The notes under the pieces were generated by a model. That model was not told the origin of the DNA. It did no database searches and saw nothing but the letters and a program-made list of their open reading frames with translations. A stretch of DNA of 64,000 nt from Sinosporangium album. GTDB taxonomy: Bacteria; Actinomycetota; Actinomycetes; Streptosporangiales; Streptosporangiaceae. Of this stretch, positions 50,115 to 59,874 are shown in pieces. A program made the translations under genes and the position numbers. How positions within the stretch are numbered: the first letter of the stretch is position 1; every line of letters starts with the position of its first letter. The stretch covers positions 158,435 to 222,434 of the forward strand of contig NZ_FNCN01000012.1 in the NCBI RefSeq assembly GCF_900100605.1, given 5' to 3'.

Positions 50115-50975
50115 TCAGTAGGCGACGCCGTACTCGTCCTGCACCTTCTGGGTGACGTCGCTCTCTTTGGGCATGTAGGCGGCATAGAATTCTTTGCCGC
50201 ATTCAAGGTCGTCCAGCGCGTCCTTGATCTCTTTGTCCAGGTGCGCCTTGTCCTGTTGCTTGCGCTTTTCCTGCTCCTGTGGCGACTGCTCTGGGGAGCT
50301 CTCGGTCGCAATTGTGCTTAGATCCAAAAAGTGGGTGGCTCCGCGGTTGGCGATCTGCACGGGCTTGAGTGATGATATGGTATAGCCCTTGACTTTCATG
50401 CAGTCGCCGAACTTCTGGGCTAGTCCGACCAGGACGGAGTCCCCGTTGAGGTGTCGATCACGGGCCTCGTCCGCCGCTTTCTTCTGGGCCAGCAGCAAGT
50501 CTGATCGGGTTTTCAGGTCGAGGTTGAGGATGGACTTGGCCGCCTTGGCCGTGCAGGAGTCGATTGCGCCTCGATATGCGTCACGTTGAGTAGGGGATAG
50601 CTTCATCTGGATCTCGCGGTTCGGGTCGCTTTCGGCAGGGCGCTTGACGAACTCAGGGGACGGTCCGTAGACGTTTATGGCAAAGACGGTGTATCCGTAC
50701 TTGGAACGGATTTTGCGCATGGCCTCGTAATCCCCGGACTTCGTGCTGCCGCCCACCGACTCCTCTTTTCGGGCAGGAGCGTATGCGATGTATTTGAAGC
50801 CGTTGGATTTCATGCAGGCGGAGATGGCGTTCTGCAGCTGAAGCAATTTTGCCTGGCCGCTTGCGGGAGAGGTCGTGGCCGGTGCCGCACTGCTCGGAGG
50901 CTCCTGCGAGCCGCCGCAGCCGGCCAGCAGGGCGACGGCGAGCGTGAGAACTCCGGCATACCTTTTCGCGGACAT
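50115..50975 (-). CDS. Lipoprotein, tandem paralogue B
   Basis: The 286-residue product has a lipobox (AVALLAGCGGS, Cys near residue 20), then ISACMKSNGFKYIAY near 55, FGDCMKVKGYTISSLKP near 188 and LECGKEFYAAYMPKESDV near 257. It is clearly homologous along its length to the adjacent gene (EIKDALDDLECGK in both), so the pair arose by tandem duplication. ATG 50975 with CGGAG ten bases upstream. Not co-linear with a known family; conserved cysteines at the three helix motifs may form disulfides outside the cell. Confidence 0.75.
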   Translation of the reverse strand: MSAKRYAGVLTLAVALLAGCGGSQEPPSSAAPATTSPASGQAKLLQLQNAISACMKSNGFKYIAYAPARKEESVGGSTKSGDYEAMRKIRSKYGYTVFAINVYGPSPEFVKRPAESDPNREIQMKLSPTQRDAYRGAIDSCTAKAAKSILNLDLKTRSDLLLAQKKAADEARDRHLNGDSVLVGLAQKFGDCMKVKGYTISSLKPVQIANRGATHFLDLSTIATESSPEQSPQEQEKRKQQDKAHLDKEIKDALDDLECGKEFYAAYMPKESDVTQKVQDEYGVAY

Positions 50976-51129
50976 GGGATGGCTACTCCGTTCATGGTGG
51001 GAGTGCCGGCCCCGTCCCCGGGAGTTTCTGGGAACAGGGCATGGCGAGGAGAGCGCACATCGCCGCGCAATGCCGCTGTGGCACTCAGACGTCAAGGGTT
51101 ATCGAGGGCGGGCCGTTCGGCCCGCCGGA

Positions 51130-52107
51130 TCACAGCAGGATCTGCCGCCCGGCTTGGTACGGCATGGCGGAGGCGGCCGCCGTCAGGAGGATGAGCGACA
51201 ACCAGTGGGCTACGTCCTGCCCGGTGTAGGGAATGAGGTTCCCGGCGAGGTTCTCCACAGGGATGGCGAGCATCGATACGAGGTAGATCGCCGCTGCGAT
51301 CGCCCACCGGGAGTCCCGTGCGGTGTATCCGGCGAAGACGGCCGCCAGCAGAAGCGCCGCCTCCAGTGCGATCCTGCTCATGGTGCCGACGCCCTGCGCT
51401 GCGACGTTCAGCGACGCCGGGTCGCTGAACGTCAACACGGGCACCGCCGCCCACCACCACCAAGAACGCGCCTTTACCCGCTCTCTTCGTACGGCGAGCG
51501 CCGCGATCCCCAGGAAAAGCAGGCCGTGCGTGATCACCGGGGCCACCGGTCCGCCCACGCCGTACATCGCCGGCCGATTCCAGAGATCGGCTGACACGAC
51601 CGGCAGTAGCGTGGGGTCCAGCAGAGGCACTCCGAGCGCGACTGAGCCGGCCTTGAGGCCGATCAGCGCGGACAACGGCAGTGCCATCCACAGTCGGCCG
51701 CGCATCACGGCCAGCACCAGGAACGCCGACATGCCCACCCAGAGGGGGATCGTCCCTATGAAGGGCATGAGATAGGCGAGGTTCGCCACTGCCAGGATCA
51801 GCGTTCCGAGGTGCAGACCGTCCACCCACGGGGCGCCGACCGCCGCATACTCGACCCTGGCCCGGAGCCCACCCCGGACCAGGGCGAGGGACTCGTGGAA
51901 CGAAGGGAAGGTCCTGCCGGGCTCTGCGGTGTCCAGCAGGGTGCCTATGAGCTCTTCGCCGTATCCGTCGCGGTATCCGCGGGGGTAGACCCGCAGGAGG
52001 GACCGGCAGCGCCGTTCCAGGCGCTGCTCTGGACGCCGTTCGGGGCGCTGTGCCCTCAATCTCGTGCCAGTCCCCGTCGTGGCACGAGACTCGGTGCCGA
52101 TGGTCAT
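51130..52107 (-). CDS. Multi-pass membrane protein coupled to PadR
   Basis: The 325-residue product has a soluble N-terminus of about 95 residues (with LLRVYPRGYRDGYGEELIGTLLDTAEPGR, a motif often seen in membrane proteins next to PadR regulators) and about seven hydrophobic helices. The ATG overlaps the PadR stop by four bases (ATGA). It may sense the envelope or modulate PadR or the exporter. No enzyme motif is visible. Upstream lipoprotein and exporter genes lie downstream on the same strand, so they may be co-regulated. Confidence 0.75.
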   Translation of the reverse strand: MTIGTESRATTGTGTRLRAQRPERRPEQRLERRCRSLLRVYPRGYRDGYGEELIGTLLDTAEPGRTFPSFHESLALVRGGLRARVEYAAVGAPWVDGLHLGTLILAVANLAYLMPFIGTIPLWVGMSAFLVLAVMRGRLWMALPLSALIGLKAGSVALGVPLLDPTLLPVVSADLWNRPAMYGVGGPVAPVITHGLLFLGIAALAVRRERVKARSWWWWAAVPVLTFSDPASLNVAAQGVGTMSRIALEAALLLAAVFAGYTARDSRWAIAAAIYLVSMLAIPVENLAGNLIPYTGQDVAHWLSLILLTAAASAMPYQAGRQILL

Positions 52108-52442
52108 GAGAAGGTCGCCCCGGGCCGGGGTATCCGGCTGATCACCACTGTGGCGGCCTGCGCCATGCGCAGGGCCTCGGCGGAGACGACTCCACGGCCC
52201 TCGTCCGTGATCACGAAATAGCGGCGTGGACGGCCGTCTACGACCTCCTCGCGATCGACGGCGATCAACCCGCCGGCGGCGAGTCGGTCAAGTGCGCCGT
52301 AGAGTGTGCCCACCGGCAGCTTCACCCGGTTGTCCGACAGAGCCAGCGTCCGCTTGATGATCCCGTGCCCGTGGAGCGGGCCATCGAGGAGCGCGGCGAG
52401 GATGAAGTACGTGGGCTCGCTGACCGTGGGTCCTTTAGCCAT
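52104..52442 (-). CDS. PadR family transcriptional regulator
   Basis: The 112-residue product is a winged helix: ILAALLDGPLHGHGIIKRTLALS, then PVGTLYGALDRLAAGGLIAVDREEVVDGRPRRYFVITDEGRGVV, the PadR signature with the RRYFxIT wing. It has only a short C-terminal helix. ATG 52442 (MAKGPTV) is chosen because an upstream ATG at 52454 lies inside a perfect operator-like palindrome. PadR proteins usually repress their own promoter and neighbouring export genes. Divergent from ilvA. Confidence 0.92.
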   Translation of the reverse strand: MAKGPTVSEPTYFILAALLDGPLHGHGIIKRTLALSDNRVKLPVGTLYGALDRLAAGGLIAVDREEVVDGRPRRYFVITDEGRGVVSAEALRMAQAATVVISRIPRPGATFS

Positions 52443-52452
52443 GGCGGAGAAC

Positions 52453-52473
52453 ATACTTCGTGTGGCGAAGTAT
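52453..52473. promoter_or_regulatory. PadR-type operator palindrome
   Basis: Perfect eight-base arms ATACTTCG (52453-52460) and CGAAGTAT (52466-52473) with a five-base spacer, directly upstream of padR and 44 bases upstream of ilvA. The AT-ended arms and length fit a PadR-family site, suggesting autoregulation and possible control of ilvA. Confidence 0.7.
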
Positions 52474-52516
52474 GGTCAAGTCGGCTTATCGGACAGGCAG
52501 GTGGGAGACTTCTGTC

Positions 52517-53731
52517 ATGGCCAATGACGAGGTGACCTATGACGATGTGGTCGCCGCCCGCGAGCTGCTGTCCGACGTGATCGTGCACACGCCCGTCCTG
52601 CACTCGCGCCTGCTCTCGGAGACCGTGGGCGGACCGGTCTACCTCAAGTGCGAGAACCTCCAGCGGGCGGGCTCGTTCAAGGTCCGCGGGGCTTACGTGA
52701 GGATCGCCAGGCTCACCGAGGAGGAGCGGTCGCGCGGCGTGGTCGCCGCCAGCGCGGGCAACCACGCCCAGGGCGTCGCGCTCGGCGCGGGGCTCGTCGG
52801 AGCCAAGGCCACGGTCTACATGCCCGAAGGGGCGCCACTGCCCAAGATCGCGGCGACGCGCTCTTACGGCGCCGACGTCGTCTTCGCCGGGCACACCGTG
52901 GACAGCGCCCTCGCCGCCGCCCGCGAACACGCCGAGCAGACCGGCGCGGTGTTCATCCACCCGTTCGACCACCCCGACGTCATCGCCGGCCAGGGCACCA
53001 TCGGGCTGGAGATCATCGAGCAGCTCCCCGCCACCGGCACGATCGTCGTCTCCATCGGCGGGGGCGGGCTGGCCGCTGGCCTCGCCCTGGCAGCCAAGTC
53101 CCTGCGGCCCGGCATCCGCGTCGTCGGCGTCCAGGCGGAGCGGGCCGCCGCCTACCCCGCCTCCCTCGCCGCCGGCCACCCCGTCCTCGTCGAACCAGCG
53201 ACGACCATGGCCGACGGGATCGCCGTCGGCAGGCCGGGCGACCTGCCGTTCGAGCTCATCCACTACCTGGTCGACAGCGTTGTGACGGTCTCGGAAGAGG
53301 AGATCTCCAAGGCGCTCGTCCTCTGCCTCGAACGTTCCAAGCAGGTCGTCGAGCCCGCCGGTATCGCCGGGGTCGCCGCCGTCCTCGCCCACCCCCACGC
53401 CTTCGACCCGCCCGTCGTCGCCGTGCTGTCCGGCGGCAACATCGACCCGCTGCTCCTGTCCAAGGTGCTGCGCCACGGCCTGGCCGCGGCCGGGCGCTAC
53501 CTCGCGTTCCGCATCCGGCTGTCCGACCGGCCCGGCGCCCTCGCCACCCTGCTCGGCAGGCTGGCCGACCTCGGGGCCAACGTGCTCGAAGTCGTGCACG
53601 AGCGCGTGGGAGCGCGGCTGCATTTGGACGAGGTCGAGGTGCTGCTGCAGCTCGAAACCAAGGGACCGGCCCACTGCGACGAGGTGCTCGGCGCCCTCCG
53701 GGGAGACGGATACAAGCTCTTCTTCGGGTGA
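52517..53731 (+). CDS. ilvA: Threonine ammonia-lyase (threonine deaminase)
   Basis: The 404-residue product is a fold type II PLP enzyme: KCENLQRAGSFKVRGAYVRI near residue 50 (Lys for PLP), ASAGNHAQGVALGA near 83, SIGGGGLAAGLALAAKSL near 182 and SGGNIDPLLLSKVL near 305. The last 85 residues form one ACT-like domain (FRIRLSDRPGALATLLGRLADLGANVLEVVHER), matching the catabolic/short regulatory type. It deaminates threonine to 2-oxobutanoate for isoleucine synthesis. ATG 52517 has GGGAG ten bases upstream; the open frame extends nineteen codons further back into the PadR operator. Confidence 0.93.
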   Translation: MANDEVTYDDVVAARELLSDVIVHTPVLHSRLLSETVGGPVYLKCENLQRAGSFKVRGAYVRIARLTEEERSRGVVAASAGNHAQGVALGAGLVGAKATVYMPEGAPLPKIAATRSYGADVVFAGHTVDSALAAAREHAEQTGAVFIHPFDHPDVIAGQGTIGLEIIEQLPATGTIVVSIGGGGLAAGLALAAKSLRPGIRVVGVQAERAAAYPASLAAGHPVLVEPATTMADGIAVGRPGDLPFELIHYLVDSVVTVSEEEISKALVLCLERSKQVVEPAGIAGVAAVLAHPHAFDPPVVAVLSGGNIDPLLLSKVLRHGLAAAGRYLAFRIRLSDRPGALATLLGRLADLGANVLEVVHERVGARLHLDEVEVLLQLETKGPAHCDEVLGALRGDGYKLFFG

Positions 53732-53918
53732 TCGCACCCGCCTGTGCCGTACGGCATGGCGCGGGCAGTCGCGGGGTGTTTGCGCTGTTGGGAGGGGTTG
53801 GCGGGGCTCCGGCTGTAGATCGCTCGAACACTGGGGAGATCTATGGGCGATCAGTGGACCGGGAGCGAGCACAGGGGGTAACTTCCCTGGGAATCCACCC
53901 CCAGGCCAGGAGTCCCTC

Positions 53919-55406
53919 ATGCGCGTAACCCTTCCCGTCGTGGTCGCGGCCGTCGCCACAGCGCTGTCGCTGGTCGCCCCGGCGGCGGTCGCGGGCGCGG
54001 CTCCGCCCGTGACCGGGTCCGCCCGGCTCGCGGCCCCGTCGGCCGCGCCGGCCACGTCGGCCGCGCCGGCCACGCCGGCCGCGCCGGCCACGCCGGGCGC
54101 CGCCGGAGTCGGCGACTCCTACTTCCCGAACGCGGGCAACGGCGGTTACGACGCGCTGCACTACGACCTCGCCTTCGACTACACGCCCGGCACGCGCGCC
54201 GTGGAGGCCACGGCGGTGATCCGCGCCAAGGCCACCCAGGGTCTGTCGCGGTTCAACCTCGACTTCGACGGGCCGGCGGTCAAGCGGGTCACCGTGGACG
54301 GGCGGGCGGCGGCCTTCCGGCGCGAGGGCCAGGAGCTGATCGTCACCCCGTCGCGCCCCCTCGGCAACGGCCGGGAGTTCCGGGTCGAGGTCGCCTACTC
54401 CGGCGCGCTCAAGGGGATCCACGACAAGGCCCTCGGGAGATATGGCTGGCTGCCGACCTCGGACGGCGCCGTGGTGATGTCCGAGCCCGACGGCGCCCGG
54501 TCGTTCTTCCCCGCCAACGACCACCCCGGGGACAAGGCGTCCTACCGCGTGCGCGTCACCGTGCCGAAGGGGCTCACCGTCCTCGCGAGCGGCGAACCGC
54601 AGGGCCCCGAGAGCACCCGCGGCGGACGCACGACCTCGGTGTGGACCATCGACGAGCCGACCGCGAGCTACCTGCTGACGATCGCCATCGGCAAGTTCAA
54701 GGTCAAGCGCAGCAGGAGCAAGGGCCTGCTCAACATCACCGCCGTCGACGCGGCCTTCGCCGACGAGGGCGGTCTGCACGCCAGGACCGCCCAGGTGGTC
54801 GACTGGGCCGGCAAGGTGTTCGGCCCCTACCCCTACTCGTCGATCGGCGGCATCGTCGAGGCGGCCGGCGTCGGATACGCGCTCGAAACCCAGACCCGGC
54901 CCGTCTACGACGGAGGGGTGCCCTCGACCAGCCTCATCGTGCATGAGATGGCCCACCAGTGGTTCGGCAACAGCGTGTCACCGGCCGACTGGCGCGACAT
55001 CTGGCTCAACGAGGGCTTCGCCACCTATGCCGAGTGGCTCTGGGCCGAGCAGCACGGGGGCGAGCGGGCTCAGGTCCGCTTCGACCGTTACTACGCCGCC
55101 CCTGACGACAACAAGTTGTGGCACAAGCCCCTGCCGGGCGACCCGGGGCGCGACGAGCTGTTCGCCGGTTCCGTCTACACCCGGGGGGCGATGACCGTTC
55201 ACGCCCTGCGCATGGCGCTCGGCGACGGCGACTTCTTCACGCTGCTGAAGCAGTGGACGTCCAAGCACGCGCACGGGGTCGCCCGCACCGCCGACCTGCT
55301 GGCCCTGGCCGAGCAGATCTCCGGGCGCGACCTCGACCCCTTGTTCAGGTCATGGCTCTACACGGAGGGCAAGCCCTCACTGCCTGAGGCACGGCCCTCA
55401 ATGTGA
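53919..55406 (+). CDS. Secreted M1 family metallopeptidase (first of a convergent pair)
   Basis: The 495-residue product has a Sec signal peptide (about residues 1-27), an Ala/Pro-rich spacer with 18-base DNA repeats, and an M1 peptidase domain with the zinc motif HEMAH at residues 342-346 and the third ligand Glu365 in LNEGFATYAEW, exactly 18 residues after the second His. The usual GxMEN substrate motif is replaced by GYALETQ near 326. It should cleave peptides outside the cell. ATG has AGGAG seven bases upstream. Its stop is five bases from the stop of the next, homologous gene. Confidence 0.9.
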   Translation: MRVTLPVVVAAVATALSLVAPAAVAGAAPPVTGSARLAAPSAAPATSAAPATPAAPATPGAAGVGDSYFPNAGNGGYDALHYDLAFDYTPGTRAVEATAVIRAKATQGLSRFNLDFDGPAVKRVTVDGRAAAFRREGQELIVTPSRPLGNGREFRVEVAYSGALKGIHDKALGRYGWLPTSDGAVVMSEPDGARSFFPANDHPGDKASYRVRVTVPKGLTVLASGEPQGPESTRGGRTTSVWTIDEPTASYLLTIAIGKFKVKRSRSKGLLNITAVDAAFADEGGLHARTAQVVDWAGKVFGPYPYSSIGGIVEAAGVGYALETQTRPVYDGGVPSTSLIVHEMAHQWFGNSVSPADWRDIWLNEGFATYAEWLWAEQHGGERAQVRFDRYYAAPDDNKLWHKPLPGDPGRDELFAGSVYTRGAMTVHALRMALGDGDFFTLLKQWTSKHAHGVARTADLLALAEQISGRDLDPLFRSWLYTEGKPSLPEARPSM

Positions 55407-55411
55407 TGCGG

Positions 55412-57010
55412 TCAGGTTCGAGACGCCTCGGGCCGCGGCGGTGAGGACACCGGCTGGGGGACGGCCGTGCGGGGGCCGTGGGGGTGTGCGTGCGGTGCGG
55501 GGAGCGTGATCCGCGCTCCCGGCCGGTCGGCGCGGGAGCGGGCGGCGTCCCCGCGTTCCGGCCAGCGCGGGCGCCCCTGCTTGAACAGCCACGTGTCGAA
55601 AAGCCGGTCGAGGTTCTTGCCGGAGAGCCGTTCGGCCAAGGCGACGAAGTCGTCCGTCGTGGCGTGGCCGTACGCGTGGTCGCGCACCCAGGTGCGCAGC
55701 AGCGTGAAGAAGGCGGCGTCGCCGATGCGCTGCCGCAGCGCGTGGAGCGCCATGGCGCCCCGGTTGTAGACCGACTCGTGGAACAGGTCGTCCGGCTTCG
55801 CCCTGCCGGGCGGATAGCTCCACACGGGGGAGTCGACCATGGACAGGCGCCCGGTGAAGATCTGCTCAGCGGTGAGAAGGCCGCGGTGCTCCGACCACAG
55901 CCACTCGGCGTAGGTCGCGAAGCCTTCGTTGAGCCACAGGTCCTTCCACCGCTTGATGCTCACGCTGTTGCCGAACCACTGGTGGGCCAGCTCGTGAGCG
56001 ATGATGGACTCGTCGGGGATGAACCCGCCGTACATCGGCTTGGTCTGGTTCTCCAGGGCGTAACCCGTGTGGAAGTCGTCGATGACGCCGCCGGTGGAGG
56101 AGAAGGGGTAAGGCCCGAAGATCGTGCTCCAGTAGTCCGTGATCTCGCCGGACAGGCGGAAGACCCGGTCGAGCTGGCCGTCGAACCTCGGTGCCGTGGC
56201 GGCGAAGTTGGGCAGGCCGCGGTCGGTCGTGCCGGTGCGTGTGGCGAACTCGCCGAGGGTCATCGTGGCGAGATAGGTCACCATGGGGTGCCGTTCGCGC
56301 CACAGGAAGGTGGTCTTCCCCTCGGCGGTGACCGGACCGCCGACGAGCTCGCCGTTGGCGAGGGCGGTGAGCCCTTCGGGCACGGTCAGCTCGAAGTCGA
56401 AGGTGGCCTTATCGGAGGGGTGGTCGTTGGAGGGGAACCACGTTTTGGCGCCGTTGGGCTCGCAGACGACGAACGCGCCGTCGGAGGTCGGCACGAACCC
56501 GTAGATCCCGAGGTTGCTGGAGTCGCGCACCGGCTTCGGGGTGCCGGAGTAGGTCACCCTGGTGGTGAACTTCTCCCCCTTGCCGATGCGCCGCGGCGGC
56601 TTCACCACGAGCTCGGACCCCGACCTTTGAAACTCCGCCGGCTCCCCGTCGATCAGCACGCCGTCCACGTGCAGCCCCGACAGGTCGAGGTTGAACCTCA
56701 CGAGGTCGTGGAGCGCCGTGGCGCTGATGGCGGCGACGCCGGCGAGGTGCTTGTTGGCCGGGGTGTAGGAGAGTTTCAGGCTGTAGTGCGACACGTCATA
56801 GCCGCCGTTGCCGTCGGCGGGGAAGTCCGGGTCGCCTATCCCCGGCGCGCCGACGGCCTCCTTGAGGGAGGCGGCGTCGCCCGTCGGCCGCACGGCGCCT
56901 GCGGCGGGTGTGCGCTGCCCCTGGGACAGGCTCGCGCCGTTGGATGCCGAGCAGGCGAGCAGCCCGAGCACGGTGATGGACATCGTCGTTGCCGCTGGCC
57001 AGGACCTCAT
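55412..57010 (-). CDS. Lipoprotein M1 family metallopeptidase (second of the pair)
   Basis: The 532-residue product has a signal peptide with a lipobox-like VLGLLACSAS (Cys 20), and an M1 domain homologous to the neighbour: HELAHQWFGN near residue 345, LNEGFATYAEW near 368, and GYALENQTKPMYGG near 329. It has a C-terminal extension of about 45 residues rich in Pro, Arg and His. Orientation is opposite to its paralogue, so this is an inverted, convergent duplication. One copy appears secreted free and the other anchored, suggesting a division of labour in peptide scavenging. Confidence 0.88.
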   Translation of the reverse strand: MRSWPAATTMSITVLGLLACSASNGASLSQGQRTPAAGAVRPTGDAASLKEAVGAPGIGDPDFPADGNGGYDVSHYSLKLSYTPANKHLAGVAAISATALHDLVRFNLDLSGLHVDGVLIDGEPAEFQRSGSELVVKPPRRIGKGEKFTTRVTYSGTPKPVRDSSNLGIYGFVPTSDGAFVVCEPNGAKTWFPSNDHPSDKATFDFELTVPEGLTALANGELVGGPVTAEGKTTFLWRERHPMVTYLATMTLGEFATRTGTTDRGLPNFAATAPRFDGQLDRVFRLSGEITDYWSTIFGPYPFSSTGGVIDDFHTGYALENQTKPMYGGFIPDESIIAHELAHQWFGNSVSIKRWKDLWLNEGFATYAEWLWSEHRGLLTAEQIFTGRLSMVDSPVWSYPPGRAKPDDLFHESVYNRGAMALHALRQRIGDAAFFTLLRTWVRDHAYGHATTDDFVALAERLSGKNLDRLFDTWLFKQGRPRWPERGDAARSRADRPGARITLPAPHAHPHGPRTAVPQPVSSPPRPEASRT

Positions 57011-57114
57011 CAGCCGTGCTCGCCCCTTGTGGTGAAGATGCCGCCTGCGGCGCTGCTGCCCGCGGCGGTGCCCCCGATGGGTGAGCTGATCTTACGCTAA
57101 GTAATCATCGCAGG

Positions 57115-57864
57115 TCAGCTATCGACGACCAGGGTGCGTGCCGCCTTGTCGTGGGCGGCTTGTTTTCTGGGGTCGAACAGGATCCAGCCGAGGTCGATGA
57201 TCCACAGGCAGCAGAGCCAGGAGAGCACCGCCATCACGCCCTGCCGTATCGCGACCTGGCCGACGCCGGCTCTTGTCCCGGTTTCGCTGACGACGCGCAG
57301 GCCGAAGACCTTCTTCCCGATTGTCTGGCCGTTCCAGTACGCGTGCAGCAGCCAGTAGTAGAGGAAGGCGATCAGAGCGATGATGTACGCCTGGCCGATG
57401 CTGGCCTTGCTCCACGCCGAGCCGCCCAGAGTCCAGACGAATCCCCAGGTCTGCCAGGTGAACGGGAGGGCGAGGATGCCGATGATGATCCCGTCCAGGA
57501 TGCCCGCGAACAGCCGCCGCCACCGCCCGCCGAGAGGCATGGGCACCGGGCCGCGGCCCCGGGCGGCGCCGTACGGCGGGGTCGCCCCGTATTGCGGCTG
57601 CTCATAGGGCTGCCCGCCCTGGGATGGCTGCTCGCCATACGGTCCGCCGGGTTGGCCCGGTTGGCCGCCTGCCTGGCCTGGTTGCCCGGTCTCGCCGAAG
57701 CTCTCCGGGGGTTCGATGTACGGATCACGGTAGGGCGGCCTGGGCGGCGGCTCCTGCGGCGGCTCCTGCGGCGGCTCCTGCGGCGGCTCCTGCGGCGGCT
57801 CCTGCGGTGGCTCTTGTGGCGGCTCTTGCGGTGGTTCGCCAGGAGGCGGTGGTGGTGCTCCCAT
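57115..57864 (-). CDS. RDD family membrane protein with PPQE-repeat N-terminus
   Basis: The 249-residue product begins with a Pro/Gln/Glu-rich tail (EPPQ repeated seven times, encoded by 12-base tandem repeats at 57745-57828) and a Gly/Pro/Gln-rich stretch to about residue 110. Then comes an RDD domain: GGRWRRLFAGILDGIIIGILALPF (the Arg...Asp signature) and two further helices ending WIIDLGWILFDPRKQAAHDKAA. RDD proteins are integral membrane proteins of unclear function, sometimes antiporters. ATG 57864 is chosen because the repeats start just after it; no good ribosome site is seen. Confidence 0.85.
   Translation of the reverse strand: MGAPPPPPGEPPQEPPQEPPQEPPQEPPQEPPQEPPQEPPPRPPYRDPYIEPPESFGETGQPGQAGGQPGQPGGPYGEQPSQGGQPYEQPQYGATPPYGAARGRGPVPMPLGGRWRRLFAGILDGIIIGILALPFTWQTWGFVWTLGGSAWSKASIGQAYIIALIAFLYYWLLHAYWNGQTIGKKVFGLRVVSETGTRAGVGQVAIRQGVMAVLSWLCCLWIIDLGWILFDPRKQAAHDKAARTLVVDS
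57745..57828. repeat. 12-base tandem repeats in the RDD gene
   Basis: Seven copies of CGGCGGCTCCTG-type units (five exact, two with changes) with a degenerate eighth reading EPPQ on the minus strand. In frame. Confidence 0.92.
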
Positions 57865-57947
57865 TGTGGGGAGATCACCACGCACCGCTTGTGGCAAAGC
57901 CCGCGACGCGCAAAGAACCGCTACGGGTTCCCGGTCGAAGGCGCTGG

Positions 57948-59111
<1,164 letters not shown>

Positions 59112-59159
59112 GACAACCTGTAGGGATATCCCTCGCCGATCGCGGAGTAGCTGTACATC

Positions 59160-59639
59160 ATGACAATTGATCAGCTCGACGCCCGTCTGATCGCTCTCCT
59201 GACCGAGGAGCCGAGGTTGGGTGTGCTGGAGTGTTCGCGGCGCCTCAACGTGGCCCGGGGAACCGTGCAGGCGAGGCTCGACCGTCTGATCGCCCGTGGC
59301 GTGATCACCGGGTTCGGCCCCGACGTCTCACCCGCCGCCCTCGGCTACGACGTCATGGCGTTCGTCACATTGGAGATTCGCCAGATCAGCGGACACGATC
59401 CGGTGGCTCACGGCCTCGCGCGCATTCCGGAGGTCCTGGAGGTCCACACGACATCCGGAGGGGGTGATTTGTTCTGCCGGGTGGTGGCGCGCAGCAACGC
59501 CGATCTGCAGCGCGTCATCGACCTGGTCGTCGAGGTACCGGGCGTATTGAGGACCTCGTCGGTGATCGCTCTGGACACCCCGGTGCCGTATCGGGTGCTG
59601 CCACTCGTCGCAGATGTTCCGCGTCATCGCCAGCGGTAG
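59160..59639 (+). CDS. Lrp/AsnC family transcriptional regulator
   Basis: The 159-residue product has an N-terminal winged helix-turn-helix (DQLDARLIALLTEEPRLGVLECSRRLNVARGTVQARLDRLIARGVITGF, residues 4-52) and a C-terminal RAM effector domain (VMAFVTLEIRQISGHDPVAHGLARIPEVLEVHTTSGGGDLFCRVVAR). It should oligomerise and bind an amino acid, probably an aromatic one. ATG has GGAG 12 bases upstream. It is divergent from hppD with a gap of 102 bases, a common pair in actinobacteria. The gene is followed by a 235-base gap. Confidence 0.94.
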   Translation: MTIDQLDARLIALLTEEPRLGVLECSRRLNVARGTVQARLDRLIARGVITGFGPDVSPAALGYDVMAFVTLEIRQISGHDPVAHGLARIPEVLEVHTTSGGGDLFCRVVARSNADLQRVIDLVVEVPGVLRTSSVIALDTPVPYRVLPLVADVPRHRQR

Positions 59640-59874
59640 CGCTTAGCATCCTGAGGGGAAGGTTGTTCATCTCTTTCCGCGAACCCCAGGCAACTGGGTC
59701 GAAAGCCACAGATCAGCTTAAGTCGATCTTGCTGTTCGGGGCCGCGGGTTGAGAAGACCTTTCAGGAAAACACAAGCACCATAATCGATCGCTTACCCTG
59801 AACTCTTGCCCGAGCCGGGGGAGCGGGCGATGGGTAAGTGGGGGTAGTGGCGTGTTCGAGGGGCGGAGATAGGC
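59640..59874 (+). promoter_or_regulatory. Leader/promoter region of the PBP gene
   Basis: 235 bases without a supported gene. A small hairpin CCCAG-GCAA-CTGGG with a GNRA loop is visible around 59688-59702, followed by GTCGAAAGCC. It does not match the conserved cores of the ydaO c-di-AMP or c-di-GMP riboswitches that I know. The stretch 59760-59800 is AT-rich and could be a promoter. Confidence 0.35.

Noticed and set aside
59640..59874. c-di-AMP (ydaO) riboswitch before the PBP gene
   Set aside because: A small GNRA hairpin is present but the conserved GGGGTGAATC and CAGCTAACC-type cores are missing.
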